Of a stretch of DNA of 64,000 bases, positions 1 through 7,109 are shown one piece after another. The stretch's first letter is position 1; each line of letters begins with the position of its first letter. The notes beneath the pieces were generated by a model, which was not told the origin of the DNA, ran no database searches, and saw nothing but the letters and a program-made list of their open reading frames with translations. This DNA comes from a virus, in IMG/VR virus record IMGVR_UViG_3300043446_005369, positions 20,376 through 84,375 of that record; one strand, written 5' to 3'. The position numbers were made by a program, and so were the translations under genes.

Positions 1-133
1 GAATTGGACGTTCGGTTAGAACTTTATGTGGATTATGTAGCATATATCCACATAAAGAATTATCCTGTATAATTTCCTTTGCTTCAGAGATTATAGTCTC
101 ACCGGACTTCATTAAAATTAGTTTGATCGTCAT
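1..133 (-). CDS. Partial Sm-like conserved phage protein (C-terminus beyond window)
   Basis: Only the first 44 codons lie in the window; the frame is open to base 1. The N-terminus reads MTIKLILMKSGET and then alternates hydrophobic and acidic stretches. It resembles the opening of the 134-aa gene at 15926-16330 (LLKLISGEEIL), so both may share a small Sm-like beta fold common in marine T4-like phages. It sits last in transcription order, after a terminator. ATG at 131-133 is the only ATG near the open start. Function unknown; the Sm-like suggestion is inference from the short beta-rich pattern. Confidence 0.55.
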   Translation of the reverse strand, partial: MTIKLILMKSGETIISEAKEIIQDNSLCGYMLHNPHKVLTERPI

Positions 134-163
134 TTGGCTCAATACTCTGCCTTACCATCTTAG

Positions 164-199
164 CAAAAAAATGGGGAGATGTCAAGCGGCATCCCCCCA
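164..199 (-). terminator. Intrinsic terminator after the 52-aa gene
   Basis: On the minus strand a GC-rich hairpin (GGGG-GATG paired with CATC-CCCC, one bulged T) is followed directly by ATTTTTTT. It lies about 25 bases past the stop of the 52-aa gene and ahead of the partial gene at the window edge. Confidence 0.7.
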
Positions 200-222
200 A
201 ATCTCTAATTAGTTTTTAAAGC

Positions 223-381
223 TCAATCTCCGTTTCCTCCAGAACTAGAAGAAGACTTCTTTGCACAAGCCTTTCCTCCAGGAGCCATAGCATAAGGTAT
301 TACATTATAGCATTTTACTTTTTGACCAGAAGATGAATTAATATATTGAACTTTTTCAATAAATTGTTCAAAAGATTTCAT
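223..381 (-). CDS. Small putative internal head protein with capsid-targeting-like N-terminus (52 aa)
   Basis: A 52-aa reading frame starting MKSFEQFIEK and ending in a Ser/Gly-rich tail (KKSSSSSGGNGD). The first ten residues match the pattern of the T4 capsid-targeting sequence (MKTYQEFIAE in the internal head proteins), which directs proteins into the prohead core and is removed by the gp21 protease. The same N-terminus occurs at 17829-18236 and 19219-19404. A CTAAATA late-promoter-like element lies about 15 bases upstream, overlapping the hsp20 stop, and a terminator follows. The family match is by motif only; packaging into the head is inference. Confidence 0.6.
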   Translation of the reverse strand: MKSFEQFIEKVQYINSSSGQKVKCYNVIPYAMAPGGKACAKKSSSSSGGNGD

Positions 382-395
382 TTGAATTTTTATTT

Positions 396-402
396 TATTT
401 AG
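396..402 (-). promoter_or_regulatory. Late-promoter-like element CTAAATA upstream of the 52-aa gene
   Basis: Minus strand reads CTAAATAAAAT about 15 bases before the ATG at 381. The TAA of the element is the stop codon of hsp20. It resembles the T4 late promoter TATAAATA with a C at the first position. Assigned by similarity and recurrence in this window. Confidence 0.45.
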
Positions 403-824
403 AGATAATCTTTTCTCGCATGATGATCTGGTATTGTTTTTTTCAGATAAATGCTCAATAATCCATCTTCGAAAGTTACATCTTTAATAATAACATCATC
501 GGATAAAGTCCAAATTCTCTTAAAAGATCGAAGAGCAAGACCTTTATGAATATAATTCGTGTTAGATTCTTTATCTTCTTTTTGGCCTTCAACAAATAAT
601 TTTCCGCATTCAGTATATACCAATAATTCTTTTCGTTTAAATCCGGCTAAAGCAAGTTCTAATTTATTTTCAACACTACTTAGCTGAATATAATTGTATG
701 GCGGATAATTTGAAGTGGTTTCATGAATATTAAAAATTCTATCGAAATATTCTTCAATACCGATACTATTTTTTGAAATTTTATCCATCAAAGCGGAAAG
801 ATCCGCTGAAGTATATTTTGTCAT
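399..824 (-). CDS. hsp20: Hsp20-family small heat shock protein
   Basis: The 141-aa protein has the alpha-crystallin-type core seen in marine T4-like phages. Residues about 50-85 contain LELALAGFKRKELLVY; then come GLALRSFKRIWTL, DVIIKDVTFEDGLLSIYL, and the typical phage ending IPDHHARKDYL (IP-x-HH). Small heat shock proteins hold unfolded proteins; in phages the target is not established and a role in capsid or scaffold folding is usually proposed. The start ATG has a good ribosome binding site (GGAGAATTAA). It follows regA with a terminator hairpin between them, so it probably has its own transcription. Length is normal for the phage family. Confidence 0.93.
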   Translation of the reverse strand: MTKYTSADLSALMDKISKNSIGIEEYFDRIFNIHETTSNYPPYNYIQLSSVENKLELALAGFKRKELLVYTECGKLFVEGQKEDKESNTNYIHKGLALRSFKRIWTLSDDVIIKDVTFEDGLLSIYLKKTIPDHHARKDYL

Positions 825-895
825 TTAATTCTCCTTAAAAAGCGAGTTTGAATAGAAGGATCCTTTCGGCATCCAACATTATTTAATCATAAAAA

Positions 896-934
896 AGAAA
901 AAAGAGGAACAGTGAAAACCGAACCTCTTTTTTG
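896..934 (-). terminator. Intrinsic terminator downstream of regA
   Basis: On the minus strand AAAAGAGG and CCTCTTTT pair around a 16-base loop and run into TTTTTTC. A-rich sequence on the other side makes it look bidirectional. It lies about 50 bases after the regA stop. A second small hairpin (GAGAC/GTCTC, about 955-974) lies just before it. Confidence 0.65.
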
Positions 935-981
935 GGTGTTCCGAACTTTTCTGTAGAGACCGCACGAAAGTCTCATACTAT

Positions 982-1422
982 TTAGTTAAATTCTTCAGGC
1001 TTCTTTTTCTTTGCCCCGATATTATATTTTGTTTCTAAAATCCATTCGTCTTTTTCCTTATACGAAAGAACTTTAATTTGATTCAAGGGAGCAATGTTTT
1101 GTATTTTAGATACATCGACAATTGTAATAAGTCCCCAATCGGCCAATAGCTGTGCAATTCTATTACGGCGTTGTACATCATTTACTGTTAGATTGGCATG
1201 TTTACCATCTAAAGCAAAAAGTTCTTTAAAATGAATAATATAATAATGACCCTGCTTATGTAAAATATGACAGGATTGATACAATTTTTTTTCTTTTCTT
1301 GAAGCAACCCCAATACGAGTTAAGGTTTCTCGTACTTTTAAAAAGTCATCGGGCTCATTGAGAATCACCTCCACCATTTGATCTGGTGTCCATCTCACTT
1401 CAGGTTCTTGAACTACGCTCAT
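982..1422 (-). CDS. regA: RegA-like translational repressor of early genes
   Basis: A 146-aa protein homologous to T4 RegA, which binds ribosome binding sites of early phage mRNAs and blocks translation. Diagnostic stretches are FLKVRETLTRIGVAS, LYQSCHILHKQGHYYIIHFKELFALDGK and RRNRIAQLLADWGLITIVD. It is somewhat longer than the T4 protein (about 122 aa), with an extra N-terminal segment (about 20 residues) and a lysine-rich C-terminus. Its ATG overlaps the gp62 stop (ATGA) and is preceded by GGAGGAAC, so it is probably translationally coupled in the 44-62-regA operon, the same order as in T4. Confidence 0.95.
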   Translation of the reverse strand: MSVVQEPEVRWTPDQMVEVILNEPDDFLKVRETLTRIGVASRKEKKLYQSCHILHKQGHYYIIHFKELFALDGKHANLTVNDVQRRNRIAQLLADWGLITIVDVSKIQNIAPLNQIKVLSYKEKDEWILETKYNIGAKKKKPEEFN

Positions 1423-1799
1423 TTTGTTCCTCCAGTTTCAAACTTTGATTTTATATAATTAAGCTGTTCTTTATTTAGAATCATCAAAGCTTGCTTTGCC
1501 TTTTCATTACTATAGCCATAATAACGTTTGACATAATCAAGGTCTTTGATATTATCTTTACGGAGCCAGGGAGAATATCTCTTCTTTTTCCGCAAAATAT
1601 TTATATAAAAATCATACTGCATTTTTTTAGGCAAAAAATGATTTATATTCATTTCATTTGCAAACATCACACAATCGATGTGACCAGAAAGACACCGATT
1701 AATGATATATGAATTATATTCTTTTTCCAATAAAGAGTTTTCATCCATCAAATTGATTTTTGATGAATTAATTGAATTTAGCCAATCCTTAAGTTCCAT
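1419..1799 (-). CDS. 62: Clamp loader small subunit gp62
   Basis: This 126-aa protein lies between gp44 and regA, exactly where gp62 lies in T4. It has the FLPKKMQYDFYINILRKKKR and WLRKDNIKDLDYVKRYYGYS stretches found in phage clamp-loader small subunits. gp62 joins four gp44 copies to load the gp45 clamp. It is shorter than T4 gp62 (187 aa), as is usual in marine relatives. Its start lies one base after the gp44 stop, and its last codons provide the regA ribosome binding site. Identification rests on position plus pattern. Confidence 0.88.
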   Translation of the reverse strand: MELKDWLNSINSSKINLMDENSLLEKEYNSYIINRCLSGHIDCVMFANEMNINHFLPKKMQYDFYINILRKKKRYSPWLRKDNIKDLDYVKRYYGYSNEKAKQALMILNKEQLNYIKSKFETGGTK

Positions 1800-1800
1800 A

Positions 1801-2745
1801 TTATTTAAATGAACATTCGACCATAATTTCAGTTAAAGCAGCAAGAAGATTGATTTCCTGGTCACAAACAAAAGCACACTGATATTGATACCTTGCAATG
1901 ATTAAAACTGCAGCAGGAATTGATGCTGGAATTAATGCAGTATAAAGAGCATCATAAACTCTACGAAGAAGCACAGAAGCATCATTATCTAAATTTGATA
2001 CCACCCATTTACGAACTTCCGTGAAATTCTTATCCTTTAGATTTTTAATCAATTCATTTACGGAAATATCAGAAAGTGATGCAAGAATTCCGGAGTCAAT
2101 AATTCCTCCAGCAGAATATCTCTGACATTCATTCAAAACTCGTCTAAAATCAGGAAAATACTTGGTTACAAGTTCTGCAACTACTTTTTGATCATATTTA
2201 ATCCCCTCATTATCCAAGATAGTTTGAAGACGTTTGAAAAAAGCTCCAGCCAGTTGAGCTTTTTGTTTTCCTTTGATTGTAAAATCAATGACGGCACATC
2301 GGGAATGCAATGGCTCAATAATCTTGTTCTTGTAGTTGCAAGTGAAGATGAATCTACAGTTGTTATAAAATGTCTCAATATTCGCCCGTAGTAAGAGTTG
2401 AACATCTGAGGTTGTGTTGTCACTTTCGTCCACAATAATGACTTTGTGTTTAGATGTTGACGTAAGTGAGACGGTCGAAGCAAAGCTCTTTGCTTGGTTT
2501 CGGACAGTATCCAAGAAACGCCCTTCGTCGGATCCGTTAATGACATAATAATCTGCTCCTAATTCATTGCATAATGCTTTTGCGATTGTAGTTTTACCAA
2601 TACCAGGTGGACCAGAGAGAAGGAGATTTGGAATCTCTCCTTTGGCTACAAACTCCTTAAAGGTTTTTTTAGTATCTTCCGGAAGAATACAATCCTCAAT
2701 AGTTTTTGGTCTATAGCGTTCCACGAAAAGGAAGTCACTTGTCAT
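1801..2745 (-). CDS. 44: Clamp loader ATPase subunit gp44
   Basis: A 314-aa AAA+ ATPase of the clamp-loader type. The opening FLFVERYRPKTIEDCILP is characteristic. Walker A is GPPGIGKT at 45-52, Walker B is VIIVDESD at 102-109, and the SRC arginine-finger motif is at 148-150, followed by the helical collar domain. It hydrolyses ATP to open gp45 and load it at primer-template junctions. Length agrees with T4 gp44 (319 aa). It heads the 44-62-regA group. Confidence 0.97.
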   Translation of the reverse strand: MTSDFLFVERYRPKTIEDCILPEDTKKTFKEFVAKGEIPNLLLSGPPGIGKTTIAKALCNELGADYYVINGSDEGRFLDTVRNQAKSFASTVSLTSTSKHKVIIVDESDNTTSDVQLLLRANIETFYNNCRFIFTCNYKNKIIEPLHSRCAVIDFTIKGKQKAQLAGAFFKRLQTILDNEGIKYDQKVVAELVTKYFPDFRRVLNECQRYSAGGIIDSGILASLSDISVNELIKNLKDKNFTEVRKWVVSNLDNDASVLLRRVYDALYTALIPASIPAAVLIIARYQYQCAFVCDQEINLLAALTEIMVECSFK

Positions 2746-2754
2746 AATTTAAAA

Positions 2755-2928
2755 TCAATCAGATCTTTTTAAAATAAAATAAGGATATTCATCCTCTTCA
2801 GCATATAATCCCATCGGGTAAAGTGCTGCAGGATATTCTTCGACAGGACCAACATAAAGAGTTACCTCCAGGTCCAACTGATCTTCAGATAATTCTTGAA
2901 GTTTTTCTATAACTTCTCTATATTTCAT
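2755..2928 (-). CDS. Small acidic hypothetical protein (57 aa)
   Basis: A 57-aa frame between gp44 and the 169-aa gene, starting MKYREVIEKLQELSED and ending YFILKRSD. It is strongly acidic, with a predicted N-terminal helix followed by a short beta-like segment (LEVTLYVGPVEEYP). The start is three bases past the stop of the 169-aa gene. No family is recognised. It is supported by packing, strand and an intact frame only. Confidence 0.55.
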   Translation of the reverse strand: MKYREVIEKLQELSEDQLDLEVTLYVGPVEEYPAALYPMGLYAEEDEYPYFILKRSD

Positions 2929-2931
2929 AAT

Positions 2932-3441
2932 TTAGATCCATTCAGGTTTTCGTTCTGGCATACGAAGATAATTAGATGCAACCCAAGGTTTGCTGCTAAT
3001 GTACATCTTGTAAGCAGTAAAAGTGTCAATCCCTTCGTCAAGTTTATACTCATCTGGCATCGCCCTCACAAATGGTGTTACTTCAGTAATTTTGCCTTTA
3101 GGAAAAAGATAATATGCTTCCAGTAAAGTAGTATAACAAGAATGCACCTTACCATAACGAAGTGCATATTCGTCGCACAAATTCATACCATGTTTAATCA
3201 ACCAATAAGCATTATTTGGGGATTGGCTGGTCCAGATCGTACAGGGATGATTGCGGAAAGCTCCCTTGGTGGTACTGTAAGGCGTCCCATCGGCCTTGTG
3301 AAGGGGACCATACCCATGATACCAGTCGGATGCTACGATCGCCAAGAGTTGGCAGCATTCCAAAGGCATTTTAACAATATGCTTGTCGGGAAGACAAATA
3401 GCACTTTCAGCTGGGAATTTGTTCGTTACAAAGATGTTCAT
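2932..3441 (-). CDS. Conserved T4-like phage protein, function unknown (169 aa)
   Basis: The protein begins MNIFVTNKFPAESAICLPDKHIVKM and contains RNHPCTIW, WLIKHGMNLCDEYALRYGK and a C-terminal PEWI. I recall this pattern (DK.VVKM..E..Q....NHP..IW..W) from marine T4-like phages, where it is often labelled as resembling pyrimidine-dimer glycosylases. The similarity to such enzymes is weak and no catalytic residue can be assigned from sequence alone. It lies in the replication cluster downstream of gp45, which would fit a DNA-related role but does not prove it. Confidence 0.7.
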   Translation of the reverse strand: MNIFVTNKFPAESAICLPDKHIVKMPLECCQLLAIVASDWYHGYGPLHKADGTPYSTTKGAFRNHPCTIWTSQSPNNAYWLIKHGMNLCDEYALRYGKVHSCYTTLLEAYYLFPKGKITEVTPFVRAMPDEYKLDEGIDTFTAYKMYISSKPWVASNYLRMPERKPEWI

Positions 3442-3447
3442 AATAAA

Positions 3448-3924
3448 TCAATCAATACAGTACTTCATAATCATTTTTTTTGTTTCAGTTGGATTGTCCT
3501 CCAACCAAAAAGCTTCGTGTTCTACATCTTCCGTACTCGGATTAATGACAACTGCTTGCCGTAATGAGACTAGTTTTTGCTTAGATAGTCTCATTTCACT
3601 TTTAGGAATTCCAAAAGGACTAAAATAGTCATTACTAAAAAGTGATTTGAAGAATGAAAAAATATTTCGCTTTTCATTCCTAGATTTACATGACTGTGCA
3701 TAATGAACACTTTCATGTACCAATGTTTGATTAATATTGAATCTTACATTTGGATACTGCTTAATTTTGTCCGTGCAGATCGACAATTGATTTAGTCTCG
3801 CTTCATAAAAGCCAAAAATATCATACTGCTGACAAACCTCAGAATTTTCAACCACTTGTATCTTATTAGACATCAATTTATACATGTCCATAGATTGAGT
3901 GGAAAGATAAAGAAGAAATTCCAT
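3448..3924 (-). CDS. Metallopeptidase-like protein (HExxH)
   Basis: A 158-aa protein with a zinc-binding HESVH motif at residues 70-74, inside NQTLVHESVHYAQSCK. A later EHEAFWLEDNP segment could supply a third ligand. This is typical of small gluzincin-like metallopeptidase domains seen in marine T4-like phages; substrate unknown. Its start overlaps the gp45 stop by one base (TAATG), so it is translated right after the clamp. No signal peptide or membrane segment is seen, so it should act in the cytoplasm. Catalytic activity is inferred from the motif only. Confidence 0.75.
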   Translation of the reverse strand: MEFLLYLSTQSMDMYKLMSNKIQVVENSEVCQQYDIFGFYEARLNQLSICTDKIKQYPNVRFNINQTLVHESVHYAQSCKSRNEKRNIFSFFKSLFSNDYFSPFGIPKSEMRLSKQKLVSLRQAVVINPSTEDVEHEAFWLEDNPTETKKMIMKYCID

Positions 3925-4592
3925 TATTCGTTAAATTTACTATCTGGCTCTAATGCAATCCAATATGAAAGATTATACTTTTCGTTTGTAAATTTAGAGT
4001 ATAGTTTAGAAGAAACTACGACATCATATGATCCAGAGATGATTTTAATGTGTTCTATTTTAAAGTTAAACACAAATACATCATTAGTTTGGCCAACTAC
4101 TATAGAATATTCATTCGAGGTATCATTATTTTTATCACGAACCACCAAACGAATAACTCCGTTTTCTCCAATTGCAGAAAGATCTGGAAGTTGATAGATG
4201 GAAGATGCCTTAATCAATTTGTCTAAAGAACTACTATCGAGCTGAAAACAAACATCCTGAGAAGGCAATTTAATCTCTTTATCTGGAGGTGTTACAATTA
4301 CATTTGGATCTGCATAAAAATATTTTGCTCGCCAGTTGCCCTCCCGAATCGTAACATACGAATCATTTGTAAAATCCAAATCAGGACTTTGATGTAGGCT
4401 TAAACCATTTAGGAATTCACTTAAATCATAAATCGCAAATTGACGAGGGAAATCTTCCTCAATTTGTGCTTCAGCCAAAATATTTTTTGCAACTGAAATA
4501 GTTCGAAGATGATTTCCATTTTTTACCAAAATTGAATTATTAATTTTAGAAAAATTCTTAAGAATGCTTAGTGTTTTATCAGATAATTTCAT
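3924..4592 (-). CDS. 45: DNA polymerase sliding clamp gp45
   Basis: A 222-aa protein of the gp45/PCNA-like clamp family; T4 gp45 is 228 aa. It starts MKLSDKTLSILKNFSKINNSILVKNG, has the IYDLSEFLNGLSL segment, and ends YWIALEPDSKF as in T4-like clamps. The homotrimer tethers DNA polymerase and also works with gp55 as a mobile co-activator of late transcription. It lies upstream of the metallopeptidase-like gene and the clamp loader genes. Confidence 0.96.
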   Translation of the reverse strand: MKLSDKTLSILKNFSKINNSILVKNGNHLRTISVAKNILAEAQIEEDFPRQFAIYDLSEFLNGLSLHQSPDLDFTNDSYVTIREGNWRAKYFYADPNVIVTPPDKEIKLPSQDVCFQLDSSSLDKLIKASSIYQLPDLSAIGENGVIRLVVRDKNNDTSNEYSIVVGQTNDVFVFNFKIEHIKIISGSYDVVVSSKLYSKFTNEKYNLSYWIALEPDSKFNE

Positions 4593-4602
4593 TTTATTTC
4601 AA

Positions 4603-4968
4603 TCAACGGAACTCATTTAGGCCATTGTCTTTGCGAGTGTAGTGCCCATCAAAGTGAAGAAGAAGCATAGCATAATGAATTACTTTAAGAAGATCCCTTT
4701 TGTTTCTTCCATCCTTGTCACCATAACGACTCCCATACTTTAGAATATTGGCTTGACAAAATTTTACTGCCAAATCTTTAGAAGCCATTAAATCGATTGT
4801 TTGAATATTTTTATACTCTTCATTATGACCACAATAATGACTAGTATAAGTTTCAGTTACATAATTTTCAATATCTTTGATGATTTTATCTTCATTATAC
4901 TTCCAAAGATGATTTGTTTTTTCTGATTCGTGTGAGTTCATGCGTAAATTGTTTTCATAATTTTTCAT
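4603..4968 (-). CDS. DUF3310-like protein (121 aa)
   Basis: The C-terminal half contains AVKFCQANILKYGSRYGDKDG and RDLLKVIHYAMLLLHFDGHY. This is the helical motif of the DUF3310 family, which includes the T7 gp1.7 nucleotide-kinase-associated protein. The function here is unknown. A longer frame exists with a TTG start at 4998, but that TTG lies inside the terminator hairpin of the upstream gene, so the ATG at 4966-4968 (MKNYENN) is chosen. A second ATG at 4939-4941 (MNSHESEK) is also possible, and no strong ribosome binding site decides between them. Confidence 0.72.
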   Translation of the reverse strand: MKNYENNLRMNSHESEKTNHLWKYNEDKIIKDIENYVTETYTSHYCGHNEEYKNIQTIDLMASKDLAVKFCQANILKYGSRYGDKDGRNKRDLLKVIHYAMLLLHFDGHYTRKDNGLNEFR

Positions 4969-4969
4969 A

Positions 4970-4997
4970 AAGAAAGGAGAGGCGTAGATCCTCTCCA
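4970..4997 (-). terminator. Intrinsic terminator after the CobS-like gene
   Basis: On the minus strand a perfect 7-bp stem GGAGAGG/CCTCTCC with a 7-base loop is followed by TTTCTTT. It begins about 6 bases past the stop at 5004 and abuts the start of the DUF3310-like gene. Confidence 0.8.
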
Positions 4998-5003
4998 AGA
5001 TTA

Positions 5004-6134
5004 TCAGAATGGGATCTGGGTGTCAATAGGTGTGTTTTCTTTTGTTTCTGCTTGCTGATTCATTTTAAAATCAACATCAATTTTATCGTATAACTCAAGA
5101 AATGATTGTTTCGTTTCATCATCAAAACGATTAATACAAATCTGAATTGCCTTCGATTTATCTTTAAAGATACTATAAGCTTTGATAATATGAACTAGAC
5201 GACGAGTACTAATGATTTCTTCAATTCCTCCATCATAAAAGGTTTTACGAATTACATCCCCCCAATCCACCAATCTCTTGCAGAAATCTTCGTCAGTAAC
5301 TTCCAATTGATTAGCAACTGCATTGAGAATTTTTTGTTCTGTGGAAACTGAAGGATACTCTTGTTCTAGAGTTACTGGAAACCTCTCTAGAAACGCTTCA
5401 TTCAGAACATTAGTTCCAATAAAACGACCATCATCAGATCCCTTACCCTTTGTATTTGCAGTTGCAATTACATTAAATCCTTGAGCAGGTTTTACGAATG
5501 TGCCAATTTTTTTGAGGAAAACACCTTTACCCTCTAAAATAGATTGAAGACATAGAATTTTATTTGATGCGAGATCAATTTCATCTAGAAGTAGAATTGC
5601 ACCCCTTTTGAGAGCTTCAATTACAGGACCATCATGCCATGCAGTTTCTCCATTTACTAGACGAAACCCACCGATCAGATCATCTTCATCGGTTTCAATT
5701 GTAATATTGACTCGAATGAGTTCCCTCTTTAATTGGGCACATGCTTGCTCGACGCTAAACGTTTTTCCGTTACCGGAAAGACCAGTAATAAATGTAGGAT
5801 AAAAAATACCAGATTGAATAATCTTTTTAATATAAGAAAAACTACCAAATGGCACAAATAGTTTATCTTTCGCTGGAATTAAATTTTGTTCATTCGTTGG
5901 AAGAACAGAAAGTGAATGGTATGAACGTTCAATTTCTTCAATTTTCTCAGAAGTTACTTCAAGATTCCAACGCCCACGGTCAGTTTTATATGGTTCGAGT
6001 TTACGTGTTAGTGTGGGATAAGATACCCCTTTAGATGCACAATATCCCCTAATGTCACCAGAAGTAATATCCGTTCCAAAAAGAGAAATGAGTTCATTTA
6101 CTAGCTGATTATCATTCATTGGACTATTGGTCAT
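5004..6134 (-). CDS. cobS: CobS/MoxR-like AAA+ ATPase
   Basis: A 376-aa protein with an N-terminal helical region (1-60) followed by an AAA+ ATPase domain. Walker A is GLSGNGKT at 118-125, Walker B is LLLDEID at 181-187, and NVIATANTKGKG supplies sensor 1. It matches the protein called CobS in marine T4-like phages. True CobS is the AAA+ subunit of aerobic cobaltochelatase and works with CobT, which carries a VWA domain. A VWA protein with an added HExxH site lies upstream at 7108-9288, so an AAA+/VWA pair acting as a remodelling machine is at least as likely as a cobalamin role. Terminators flank it on both sides. Confidence 0.88.
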   Translation of the reverse strand: MTNSPMNDNQLVNELISLFGTDITSGDIRGYCASKGVSYPTLTRKLEPYKTDRGRWNLEVTSEKIEEIERSYHSLSVLPTNEQNLIPAKDKLFVPFGSFSYIKKIIQSGIFYPTFITGLSGNGKTFSVEQACAQLKRELIRVNITIETDEDDLIGGFRLVNGETAWHDGPVIEALKRGAILLLDEIDLASNKILCLQSILEGKGVFLKKIGTFVKPAQGFNVIATANTKGKGSDDGRFIGTNVLNEAFLERFPVTLEQEYPSVSTEQKILNAVANQLEVTDEDFCKRLVDWGDVIRKTFYDGGIEEIISTRRLVHIIKAYSIFKDKSKAIQICINRFDDETKQSFLELYDKIDVDFKMNQQAETKENTPIDTQIPF

Positions 6135-6174
6135 AACAAATTTAATTCATCGATTTACTTGTTGAGTATACAAC

Positions 6175-6198
6175 AAAAAAGGGACCTTATTGGTCCCT
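6175..6198 (-). terminator. Intrinsic terminator before cobS
   Basis: On the minus strand AGGGACC/GGTCCCT forms a near-perfect stem with an AATAA loop, followed by TTTTTTG. It lies just past the 286-aa gene stop. A second small inverted repeat (CACTTT/AAAGTG) sits at about 6206-6219. Confidence 0.85.
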
Positions 6199-6219
6199 CT
6201 TGTGCCACTTTTGAAAGTG

Positions 6220-7080
6220 TCAACTTTCGAAATATTGATCATAAAGATCATACATTTCCTCCCAAGTAAAATCAGATAAATCATATCCTTCATAGATTAA
6301 ATCATTTACCCAAAGTTCCACTTGTTCAGTTTTTGTTTTATTCTTAGGAAATCTCATTGTAGTTTGACGATATTTTCCAGTTACTCTTTTTGGTTTAGAC
6401 CTTTTAGGGGCAGTAACTTTACCAAGTGGCTTACTTAATCTTCCTTTTGGAGTATCAAATAATGATCTCTGTCCAGATGCATCTTCGGAACCATACTTAG
6501 AGGGGGGCAATGCTCTCCCGGATGATGACGGAGAAACTGAAGAATCTGACCTAGAGGATTTAGTTACTACTCCACCACTAGAAGCTCTTTCTTGACCAAG
6601 ATTGGATAAGCGATATCTTCCTCGGGCTTCATGTTTTTTTCTATCAATCGCCCTATCTATAGACGCTGCAGCTTTATCCGCAGCACCAGCTCCTGCATCA
6701 CCAATTTTAGTGAGAGTATCACCTATTGCCCCCAATGCCCTACCAGCTTTAGATTTTCCAAATTTTTCAGTTGCCCGACTGTGCCTCTCTATACCTTTGA
6801 GAATTTGGCCAGCAATTACGTCTTGTAATCTAGCCTCATTTAATTTGTTTATACTGAAAATGTTATTAACTAAATCATCAAATTCTTCTACATTCAAATT
6901 CTCAATTATAATATCAATATGTTCGTCAGATAACCCCATTTCATAAAAATATTCCAGAGCTTGCTCCGGAATATCCTCAGGAAAGATCGTATTATTATAC
7001 AAATGAGCGTATTCTCTCATTTCTGAGTCATACACCGCCTCATATAAGAGGCGGATATTTTGACAATCTTGACTATTCAT
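6220..7080 (-). CDS. Putative virion protein related to the 590-aa protein (286 aa)
   Basis: Residues 1-100 are acidic and helical (QNIRLLYEAVYDSEMREY, SDEHIDIIIENLNVEEFDDLVN, INKLNEARLQDVIAG). The middle is basic, Ala/Gly/Ser-rich and probably disordered. The C-terminal end is ELWVNDLIYEGYDLSDFTWEEMYDLYDQYFES. Both ends resemble those of the 590-aa protein at 9374-11146 and of low-complexity structural proteins in marine T4-like phages. An AATAAATA element just upstream suggests late expression. LNEA is followed by R, so gp21-type cleavage is possible but unproven. Function unknown; a head-internal location is inference. Confidence 0.65.
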   Translation of the reverse strand: MNSQDCQNIRLLYEAVYDSEMREYAHLYNNTIFPEDIPEQALEYFYEMGLSDEHIDIIIENLNVEEFDDLVNNIFSINKLNEARLQDVIAGQILKGIERHSRATEKFGKSKAGRALGAIGDTLTKIGDAGAGAADKAAASIDRAIDRKKHEARGRYRLSNLGQERASSGGVVTKSSRSDSSVSPSSSGRALPPSKYGSEDASGQRSLFDTPKGRLSKPLGKVTAPKRSKPKRVTGKYRQTTMRFPKNKTKTEQVELWVNDLIYEGYDLSDFTWEEMYDLYDQYFES

Positions 7081-7101
7081 ATGAAAATTAATTTTTACTT
7101 A

Positions 7102-7109
7102 TATTTATT
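7102..7109 (-). promoter_or_regulatory. Late-promoter-like AATAAATA upstream of the 286-aa gene
   Basis: The minus strand reads AATAAATATAAG about 22 bases before the ATG at 7080, overlapping the stop of the VWA gene. It differs from TATAAATA by one base. Confidence 0.35.

Noticed and set aside
1598-1605. TATAAATA on the minus strand inside gp62
   Set aside because: It lies mid-gene in AT-rich coding sequence with no start downstream at normal distance; probably chance.
2181-2546. 121-codon frame on the minus strand inside gp44
   Set aside because: It is an alternative frame of gp44, whose own frame has clear AAA+ motifs.
3142-3564. 140-codon plus-strand frame
   Set aside because: Antisense to two supported minus-strand genes and lacking start signals.
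4968-4998. TTG start extending the DUF3310-like protein by ten residues
   Set aside because: The added codons fall inside the GGAGAGG/CCTCTCC terminator hairpin and no ribosome binding site precedes the TTG.
5004-6134. Genuine cobaltochelatase subunit for cobalamin synthesis
   Set aside because: No other cobalamin gene is present and the partner-like VWA protein has an added protease-type domain; the name cobS is kept only as the customary label.
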